Position numbers and translations under genes: made by a program. From the NCBI GenBank assembly GCA_023229135.1, contig JALNZT010000008.1:62001-126000 (forward strand): a DNA stretch of 64,000 nt, in the 5' to 3' direction. The notes under the pieces were generated by a model. It was given only the letters and a program-made list of their open reading frames with translations. It did not search any database and was not told the origin of the DNA. The stretch's first letter is position 1. Each line of letters begins with the position of its first letter. Origin of the DNA: Bacteroidales bacterium (GTDB lineage Bacteria > Bacteroidota > Bacteroidia > Bacteroidales > F082). Shown here in pieces: positions 57,707 to 64,000 of the stretch.

Positions 57707-59527
57707 CTAATTCAACCTGAAATCATCCAAGCCGTAGATGCTTCCGTCATTGTTTTTCTGTGGTTGCCAGGTTCTTACATAGATCGTTGGATTCAAGGAA
57801 TCATTCAGGTCGATCATCAGAAACAGATAGCCGAAGTCGCTGTAATTGGAGGAATAATAATGCTGCGAAATCTGAATCCCATATATTTTCTTATCTCCAT
57901 TCATTTTCCTTACTTCGGCCTCATCAAAATCAATATTGATAAACTCTTTGCTGTTGAAGGCGTTTTGCAGTCGAGTGATGTATTCCTTCTTAGTGTATCG
58001 CTGATAATCAACACCAACTTCTCCAATATTTTGATACAAGCCGTCAATAGGCTTTGCCAGTTTTAAAACCGTACCGACGATAATTAGGGCATTTTCTGAG
58101 AAAATCGATTCAATATAATCAAGTCGTTTCAAATTATAGGCTGTCTTGTAATATTCCATGAATTTTATAAGTGTGTATTTGTCGGTAATACTACCATAAT
58201 TTTCACCTCGATTTACAATACCATCAATCGTAATGTCGCTGATGGCAAATGAAATAGCACTGATCAATAGCTGGTCATTAAAAGTAAAAACCACGTTTTC
58301 CATAAACCGCTTATTACTGTTCGGAAAATAAAATGTCATCGGAACAGACCTGACCTGAGTTTCATCTATTAACCTGACAATTTTAAGTGTATCTGTCAGA
58401 GGACCAATGGAAACCTGACCATATTGGATAAGCTTTTGAAACATATCAAGTCCTTCTGGTGTAAAATAGGGATAAGCATCGCTATATTTCTTCTCGGCAA
58501 TACTTACCAGCAGCCTATCAATAGTTTTCGTGTAAAACTTTTTAGGGTCTTCGAGTTTGTTAACACTTTCAAACACAGGCTTTATCATCTTTTTTGCAAC
58601 AAATTTCTTAGCTTCATCAGCAGGAACAAGAACACTTTTGGATGCGCGGCTAAACGCAGGAATCTGAATCGCTTCAAACACACTGACCAACTCCTTATCC
58701 TGATAGCATTTTGTAAGGTATTTATACTCAATGTTTATGTCGAGTTTTTCTATGGCCTGTTGTTCTATTCCATACAAATAAACCTCAGAACGTCCGCCAC
58801 TCACTTCATGGAGCGGCGTTACACTTCCCCCAATATTGCACCTGAAATCTAAGTTTTTAACATTTTCACCCTTGTAATTGGATGAAATTATAAGCCTTGT
58901 TTTATTACCATCCTCGTCTTTCAGACGATCCGTAATTTTAAAATCAACAGCACTCAATAACGCGTTAATACGATCATTCAGTACCGTGCCAACCATCAAC
59001 TCCCTACCCTCCTCGGTCAGCCTGATGTCTGCACGATATGGATGACTCAAATAGAGCGCATAACTCCAATAATAATAACGCAAGGCATCGCCAATTCTGG
59101 CTTCCTGACGGGCTTTTTCGCCCAGTTGAAGATAATCACGTAACTTATTTTCCCGACGCTCGAAAACCTTTTTCAATTGTTCTTTTTCAATATACCTTAA
59201 AATGCTGTAAGTCCCTCTACGATAGCTCTGTAACTGCATTACATCGGTAAGGTTAGCACTTGAATAGGTGCTTATAACAGACTTAGAGTAGGTTTTTAAA
59301 TCGGTGTTATCTTCTTGTGCCACATATTCAAACTTACTTTCTACACTCACAGAAATCTTTCCGATCAAATCGTCTAAAGCCAATTTCGTTGCCTGATCAT
59401 AATCTTCAGAAATACCTAAGCCCCAAATATATTGATCTGATGCTTTAATCTTTTCAAATTCAGAAGTTTGTCCAAAACCATTCAGATTAAAAAGTGTAAA
59501 AATAAATAAAAGTAAAAACTGTCGCAT
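57707..59527 (-). CDS. Secreted protein with LPP20-like N-terminal domain
   Basis: A 606-residue exported protein: signal peptide MRQFLLLFIFTLFNLNGFG-Q without a lipobox. Residues ~22-130 resemble LPP20-type domains (DQYIWGLGISEDYDQATKLALDDL, then a helix bearing LRDYLQLGEKARQEARIGDAL). The middle (~190-320) is beta-rich and the C-terminal third (~320-600) contains two related-looking alpha/beta segments (MFQKLIQYGQVSIGPL; YITRLQNAFNSKEFINIDF) that could be NTF2-like folds. It is the second gene of a two-gene unit, 53 bp after the PEGA-barrel gene. The function is unknown; an outer-membrane or periplasmic partner role to the upstream protein is inferred from pairing. Confidence 0.75.
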   Translation of the reverse strand: MRQFLLLFIFTLFNLNGFGQTSEFEKIKASDQYIWGLGISEDYDQATKLALDDLIGKISVSVESKFEYVAQEDNTDLKTYSKSVISTYSSANLTDVMQLQSYRRGTYSILRYIEKEQLKKVFERRENKLRDYLQLGEKARQEARIGDALRYYYWSYALYLSHPYRADIRLTEEGRELMVGTVLNDRINALLSAVDFKITDRLKDEDGNKTRLIISSNYKGENVKNLDFRCNIGGSVTPLHEVSGGRSEVYLYGIEQQAIEKLDINIEYKYLTKCYQDKELVSVFEAIQIPAFSRASKSVLVPADEAKKFVAKKMIKPVFESVNKLEDPKKFYTKTIDRLLVSIAEKKYSDAYPYFTPEGLDMFQKLIQYGQVSIGPLTDTLKIVRLIDETQVRSVPMTFYFPNSNKRFMENVVFTFNDQLLISAISFAISDITIDGIVNRGENYGSITDKYTLIKFMEYYKTAYNLKRLDYIESIFSENALIIVGTVLKLAKPIDGLYQNIGEVGVDYQRYTKKEYITRLQNAFNSKEFINIDFDEAEVRKMNGDKKIYGIQISQHYYSSNYSDFGYLFLMIDLNDSLNPTIYVRTWQPQKNNDGSIYGLDDFRLN

Positions 59528-59580
59528 CCTATTTAGTATTCAATTATCTGGTAAAAATCATTTATTCTAAACTTACTATA

Positions 59581-61593
59581 TTATTTAAAAACAAGGCCAA
59601 TCCCAAGCGTATATTGTGGACCAGCTACTTCCAATAGATTTGACACCCAATAGTCTGCAGACAAATAAAACTTGCCTACAGGCAAGGTTAAACCAACACC
59701 AAAAATAGGCATATTAATTTCTTCTTTTCCATTAACGTCTGCAAATATATCACCTGAATAAAGATCAAGGCTTTTTGTTGATTTGTAATAGCCGTCGGAG
59801 ACATAAACTTTATGGCCTGTGTAAAGCGCATAGCCCCCATTGATATGCAACTCCAAAAAAGGTTTGTAAATCACCAAACCAAATCGCAGGTACATGGCAT
59901 GAGCTTTTTGAACAATAAAGGCTTCTTCTTTCAAAGTACTCAATTTGAGACTTGTATAGTCAGCTGCATTCCTAAAATCTACATCTGGATATACTGTTTC
60001 CATCTCGTCAGTCCATCCGTAAGAATAACCAAAACCGGTGAGAAAGCGCGGCGCCTTTTTGTAGGTCCAACCCAATTCAACACCTAATTTCGGCAGGTCA
60101 TATTCACTAAATTTATAGGTTGCAGTTGCTCCCAAAATAGCACTTAAGCGTTTGTGCATAGACCAACTAACTGTTTGGTTGTTTTCCAATTTGAACCGTT
60201 TACTTTTTCTGGCATAACCTTGCATTGTTGTACTAATCGTATAATCGCCAAAAGCTAACATTTGTTCGTACGGTGTTTCTCCTTTAGTCACTCCATCAAT
60301 TTTTACGTCTGCGCCGGACGGTTCAGTCAAAACTTTTAGCCTGTATTGTTTCTTTTTCAAGGTATAATAATAGTCATCTGTTGCCTTAACCACCAGATCC
60401 TCTTCGATGAGTTCGTAATTTTCCTTCTGGATACTGATATGGTTTTCTCCAGACATAACTTTCAGTCGCATAGGCGTTTTGCCTTCATATTTACCATTGA
60501 TGCGCACTTCTGCTCCCGAAGGATTGCTCTTGATGCTGATGCTGGCATGTGTGCGAAGTTCAAAATTCAATAGCGCCTCCTTATCCCTGACGAGGGTAAT
60601 TTCTTTTTCTTCAGTGATATACCTTTTCTTTGCGACTTTTATGGTGTGCGAACCAACTATCCAGTTTTCCGCCTGATAAGGACTCAAGCCCACATAATTA
60701 CCATCGATAAACACCTCAGCTTCTTCAGGAAAAGTGTTGACAATCAATGAAGTGGTTATGGGAAGCAGTTCAATTTGTTTGATCAGCGTATCACCCTCTG
60801 CAATGCTTATTTCTAATTGTTGCGGGTAATGATTTTCTTTGAGGACAGCTAACTGGTAATCTCCCGGATCGAGTCCTTTAGCTTCACCGATAAGTCGCAG
60901 CTCGGAATCGGTTTGGGTTTGGCCGTTGATGGTAAAATCAACCTCCTCTTTGTTGGTAAAAACTATCAGATTACCCCATTTAGGCTTCAGGCGGATTTGT
61001 ATCTGCTTCTGAAGCTTGTCTTCAATCGTGATGATGGAATCGAAGGTGTGATAGCGGTTTCTGGAAAAAGTAAAACGGTAATTGCCTATCCGGTAGTTTT
61101 CAAAACTGCATGGCGTTTGTTTTTGTAAATCAGGGAAACCATCGAGGCCTACTTTCACAGCTTCCGGATTACTGGTAATGAGCAGCGTACCTTTTCCGGT
61201 TTCTACAATCCCTCCTGTTTTAGACGAAAGCGTTAGGATATAGACCTTCGCTTTTTCAATCCGCTCCGGAAAATTATACGATAATTTGATAAAGCCATCA
61301 GCGAAAACGCTCAATTGGCGCGTACCTCCTGAAAGGTAAATCCAATACTCACCGTTTAACCACTTTATGTCGCCAACAACCGGATTTGAAGCCGTAAACA
61401 GAAGACCTTTTAGGTCGCTGCGCACTTTGATGATAGCACAGACTTCATCATTATCATCCAAACGTTTATAATCCAGACTAATCGCTGATATATCACCAGC
61501 TGCTTTTTCAAACGACAGAATTTTAAATTCATCCGCAAATAGCTGAGCAACAGGCAATAATAAAAAGAAAAGAAGTGGAATGATTTGTTTCAT
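59581..61593 (-). CDS. PEGA-repeat protein fused to an outer-membrane beta-barrel
   Basis: A 670-residue protein starting at ATG 61593, which gives a clean signal peptide (MKQIIPLLFFLLLPVAQLF, FAD). An ATG at 61629 would add 12 residues and was rejected. About five PEGA-like repeats occupy residues ~135-480 (e.g. LLITSNPEAVKVGLDG, LIVNTFPEEAEVFIDGNYVG, ISIKSNPSGAEVRINGKYEG, LKVLTEPSGADVKIDGVTKG). The C-terminal ~190 residues are beta-strands of a small outer-membrane barrel, ending in an aromatic-containing strand (YTLGIGLVFK). PEGA domains are found on surface-layer and cell-envelope proteins. The fusion would display PEGA modules in the periplasm next to a barrel anchor. It is first of the pair with the LPP20-like gene. 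Confidence 0.85.
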   Translation of the reverse strand: MKQIIPLLFFLLLPVAQLFADEFKILSFEKAAGDISAISLDYKRLDDNDEVCAIIKVRSDLKGLLFTASNPVVGDIKWLNGEYWIYLSGGTRQLSVFADGFIKLSYNFPERIEKAKVYILTLSSKTGGIVETGKGTLLITSNPEAVKVGLDGFPDLQKQTPCSFENYRIGNYRFTFSRNRYHTFDSIITIEDKLQKQIQIRLKPKWGNLIVFTNKEEVDFTINGQTQTDSELRLIGEAKGLDPGDYQLAVLKENHYPQQLEISIAEGDTLIKQIELLPITTSLIVNTFPEEAEVFIDGNYVGLSPYQAENWIVGSHTIKVAKKRYITEEKEITLVRDKEALLNFELRTHASISIKSNPSGAEVRINGKYEGKTPMRLKVMSGENHISIQKENYELIEEDLVVKATDDYYYTLKKKQYRLKVLTEPSGADVKIDGVTKGETPYEQMLAFGDYTISTTMQGYARKSKRFKLENNQTVSWSMHKRLSAILGATATYKFSEYDLPKLGVELGWTYKKAPRFLTGFGYSYGWTDEMETVYPDVDFRNAADYTSLKLSTLKEEAFIVQKAHAMYLRFGLVIYKPFLELHINGGYALYTGHKVYVSDGYYKSTKSLDLYSGDIFADVNGKEEINMPIFGVGLTLPVGKFYLSADYWVSNLLEVAGPQYTLGIGLVFK

Positions 61594-61690
61594 CGGTTCG
61601 TTAATCGTGGCCTTTGTTTGGTTGTACATTGCTGTTTATTTACAGCTTCGCAAATATAATGAATTATGTTAAATGGAAGTTGATTTTTTT

Positions 61691-62520
61691 ACCACAAAGA
61701 GCACTAAGGATGGCACTAAGGAACACTAAGGTTTATTTCCGCCTTTGTGATACTTCGTGATTTTTTTTACCACAAAGTCGCACTAAGGATGGCACTAAGG
61801 AACACTAAGGTCTTTTCCTTTGTGATACTTTGTGCGTACTTCGTGTCCTTCGTGGTTAAATCTTTACTTCGTGGTTAACTCTTTTACCACAAAGGTCACT
61901 AAGGATGGCACTAAGGAACACTAAGGTTTTTTCTTTGCTATAAACTTTTTCCTTTGTGATACTTCGTGCGTACTTTGTGTCCTTCGTGGTTAACCTTTTT
62001 TACCACAAAGAGCACTAAGGATGGCACTAAGGAACACTAAGGTTTTTTCTTTGCTATAAACTTTTTCCTTTGTGATACTTCGTGCGTACTTTGTGTCCTT
62101 CGTGGTTAACCTTTTTTACCACTAAGAGCACTAAGGATAGCACTAAGGCACACTAAGGTTTTTTCTTTGCTATAAACTTTTTCCTTTGTGATACTTCGTG
62201 CGTACTTTGTGTCCTTCGTGGTTAACCTTTTTTACCACAAAGAGCACTAAGGATGGCACTAAGGCACACTAAGGTTTATTTCTTTACTATAAACTCTTTC
62301 CTTTGTGATACTTCGTGTGTACTTTGTGATACTTCGTGGTTAGCTTTTCCTTCGTGGTTAATCTTTTTTACCACTAAGAGCACTAAGGATGGCACAAAGG
62401 TGCACTAAGGTTTATTTCCGCCTTTGTGATACTTCGTGTGTACTTTGTGTTACTTCGTGGTTAATCTTCTTTGTGATACTTCGGGGTTAATCTTCTTCGT
62501 GTCCTTCGTGGTTAATCTTT
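61691..62520. repeat. Hairpin-repeat array 1 (about seven ~116-bp units)
   Basis: Left arms starting ACCACAAAGAGCACTAAGGA occur at 61691, 61769, 61885, 62002, 62118, 62234 and 62370 (typical spacing 116-117 bp). Each arm is built from CAC(A/T)AAGGA-type sub-repeats of ~10-12 bases and is followed, after a T-rich spacer with GCTATAAACT, by a right arm (CCTTTGTGATACTTCGTG to TCCTTCGTGGTTAA) that is the imperfect reverse complement of the left. Each unit can therefore fold into a long hairpin. Units are not separated by unique spacers. Confidence 0.85.
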
Positions 62521-62539
62521 TTTCTTTATGATTAATTTT

Positions 62540-62911
62540 TCAATATATCACACGTTTAATTCCATGCTTTAAATGTTTCACATTAAAATTCACCAATAAA
62601 CCTAGCTTGCAGCCGGACAGCTTCAAATAAGTGATTAGCTGAGCCAAATGAACATCTGACAAAGCCTCTACAGCTTTAAGCTCAATAATTACTTTATCCT
62701 CAACCAATAAGTCCACTCTATAGCCTGCATCTAACCTCACTTCTCTGTAAACCAGTGGCAGTCCGACCTGCCTTCTCACTTGCAAGCCTGATTCAATAAG
62801 CTCATAGAGCAGACATTCCTCATAAGCATTCTCTAATAATCCGGGACCAAGTGCCGAATGGACTTTGAAAGAGCTGTCTAATACCATTTTAAAAACCTGT
62901 TCAACATCCAT
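62540..62911 (-). CDS. GxxExxY family protein (PD-(D/E)XK fold)
   Basis: A 123-residue protein of the GxxExxY family. The name motif GLLENAY is at ~24-30. The nuclease-like core D67...E77-x-K79 (RVDLLVEDKVIIELKA) fits PD-(D/E)XK enzymes. Members are small, mostly uncharacterised and present in variable copy number in environmental bacteria. The gene sits exactly between two arrays of hairpin repeats and is read on the minus strand, with a normal ATG (62911). This placement suggests the gene and repeats form one unit, for example a mobile or repeat-processing element. That link is inference. Confidence 0.92.
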   Translation of the reverse strand: MDVEQVFKMVLDSSFKVHSALGPGLLENAYEECLLYELIESGLQVRRQVGLPLVYREVRLDAGYRVDLLVEDKVIIELKAVEALSDVHLAQLITYLKLSGCKLGLLVNFNVKHLKHGIKRVIY

Positions 62912-62930
62912 AATTCATTTTTTATTTTTT

Positions 62931-63607
62931 CCTGAAAGAGCATCAAAGATGCAACTAAAGTACACTAAATTTTATTTTCCCTTTGCGATATTTTGTGTGT
63001 CCTTCGTGGTTAACTATTTTACCACAAAGAGCACTAAGGATGGCACTAAGGAACACTAAGGTTTTTTTGAAGTACTTTGTGAACGACTTTTTCCTTTGTG
63101 ATACTTCGTGTGTACTTTGTGTTCCTTCGTGGTTAGCTTTTCCTTCGTGGTTAATCTTTTTTTACCACAAAGTCGCACTAAGGATGGCACTAAGGAACAC
63201 TAAGGTTTTTTCTCTGCTATAAACTCTTTCCTTTGAGTTACTTTGTGTGTACTTTGTGTTCCTTCGTGGTTAAGTTTTTTTTACCACAAAGAGCACTAAG
63301 GACATCACTAAGGCGCACTAAGGATTTTTCCTTTGTGATACTTCGTGTGTACTTTGTGTTCCTTCGTGGTTAGCTTTTCCTTCGTGGTTAAGTTTTTTTT
63401 ACCACTAAGAGCACTAAGGATGGCACTAAGGAACACTAAGGTTTTTTCTCTGCTATAAACTTTTTCCTTTGTGATACTTCGTGTGTACTTTGTGTCCTTC
63501 GTGGTCAACTATTTTACCACAAAGAGCACTAAGGATGGCACTAAGGAACACTAAGGGTTTTTTTTGTGAGACTTTGTGTGTGCTTTGTGTTACTTCGTGG
63601 TTAGACT
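62931..63607. repeat. Hairpin-repeat array 2 (about six units)
   Basis: Same repeat as array 1, on the other side of the GxxExxY gene. Left arms begin near 62931 (degenerate), 63021, 63164, 63283, 63401 and 63515, each followed by the complementary right arm (TTTGTG...TCCTTCGTGGTTA). The orientation of the arms is the same as in array 1, i.e. direct tandem copies of a palindromic unit. Confidence 0.85.
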
Positions 63608-63661
63608 TTCTGGCAGTCTCATCCTCTTAGCTCAAAAGGTATGGCCTCCGCTACCCACAAA

Positions 63662-64000
63662 CTAGAGGGAAACAACCAACCGAAAACCGATGCCGTTGCT
63701 GCGGTAGTCGGGAAGGCTGCGGTTGCGGTTAGACACGCGGCAGTACCTGGCGCTGATGATCCAGCTGCCGCCGCGCAAAACACGGTAGAGGCCAGACGAT
63801 GCCCCCTGTGGATTCCGTTGACTACTGCTGCTATAGTCGCCATACCAGTCGTTGCACCATTCCCATACATTACCGCTCATATCATAAATACCTAATTCAT
63901 TCGCTTTTTTTTGACCCACGGGATGGGTTTTACTCCCCGAATTACTATCATACCATCCTACATCCCCAAGCTTATTGCTGCCACTGTATTTGTAGCCTTT
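63662..64000 (-). CDS. Formylglycine-generating enzyme family (SUMF1) protein, C-terminal part
   Basis: The C-terminal 112 residues of a protein that continues beyond the right edge; the frame is open to base 64000. The FGE-sulfatase/SUMF1 fold is clear: ELGIYDMSGNVWEWCNDWYG, GLYRVLRGGSW, YCRVSNRNRSLPDYRSN and IGFRLVVSL. FGE converts a sulfatase Cys to formylglycine, but many bacterial relatives do other tasks or are regulatory, so the activity is not assured. The stop codon is at 63662-63664, close to the end of repeat array 2. Confidence 0.9.
   Translation of the reverse strand, partial: KGYKYSGSNKLGDVGWYDSNSGSKTHPVGQKKANELGIYDMSGNVWEWCNDWYGDYSSSSQRNPQGASSGLYRVLRGGSWIISARYCRVSNRNRSLPDYRSNGIGFRLVVSL

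Noticed and set aside
62865..63508. Several short ORFs within the hairpin-repeat arrays (e.g. 63308-63508 minus, 62983-63222 plus)
   Set aside because: They are translations of the repeats themselves (KEHKVH-like or TKYTR-like residues recurring), with no independent coding evidence.
61691..63607. CRISPR array
   Set aside because: The repeats are long palindromes of ~116 bp in direct tandem order with no unique spacers and no cas genes.
63619..63895. Ala/Thr-rich ORFs on both strands near the right edge
   Set aside because: Out-of-frame shadows of the FGE/SUMF1-like gene, whose frame carries conserved family motifs.
1..64000. tRNA or rRNA genes
   Set aside because: No tRNA cloverleaf with a conserved T-arm or rRNA-like sequence was recognised by reading; a covariance search was not possible.

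Overview
The window comes from a Bacteroidota (Bacteroidales/Marinilabiliales-like) chromosome. Evidence: at least four secreted proteins carry type IX secretion system (T9SS) C-terminal sorting domains; there is a PorP/SprF-family protein; promoters, where visible, match the Bacteroidota TAnnTTTG form; most genes lack Shine-Dalgarno sequences. No rRNA, tRNA, CRISPR array or intact insertion sequence was seen.

Layout. (1) 1-5.7 kb: three T9SS cargo genes in a row, two paralogous type A proteins (the first cut by the window edge) and one type B protein. (2) 5.8-9.9 kb: housekeeping genes (Tex, an outer-membrane beta-barrel, a cupin, a secreted class-I amidotransferase-like peptidase). (3) 10.1-22.8 kb: a signalling island with a LytTR regulator and its propeller-type LytS-like kinase, two tandem PocR-PAS proteins (the first with no kinase domain), a CheY-like regulator and a REC-REC-PAS-kinase-REC hybrid. 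(4) 23.2-37.6 kb, all on the minus strand: a sulfite-type transport cluster (LysR regulator, YeiH, TauE/SafE) and a respiratory/nitrosative-stress cluster (Rrf2 regulator, RIC/YtfE di-iron repair protein, DUF438-PAS protein, flavin reductase, aconitase A, CopD-like membrane protein, two AhpD-like proteins, two SCO proteins and a CuA-containing heme-copper oxidase). (5) 38.3-56.6 kb: a 5711-residue T9SS type B surface protein of Ig/PKD-like repeats, followed at 16 bp by its probable PorP/SprF partner. (6) 56.6-57.7 kb: a non-coding stretch of structured repeats. (7) 57.7-61.6 kb: an LPP20-like secreted protein and a PEGA/beta-barrel fusion. (8) 61.7-63.6 kb: two arrays of ~116-bp imperfect hairpins flanking a GxxExxY PD-(D/E)XK gene. 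(9) The right edge cuts a formylglycine-generating-enzyme-like gene.

Most notable points. The oxidase subunit I lacks the helix-VI active-site tyrosine (Asn at the H+4 position) although its subunit II keeps a full CuA site. With the Rrf2/RIC/DUF438 genes nearby, this suggests nitric oxide reduction rather than, or in addition to, oxygen reduction. The rrf2 and ric upstream regions share the inverted-repeat motif GGAYA-N4-TRTCC, a candidate operator. The giant surface protein has a regular three-domain super-repeat (~768 bp, seven units). The hairpin arrays around the GxxExxY gene look like a mobile or structured-nucleic-acid element of unknown function.
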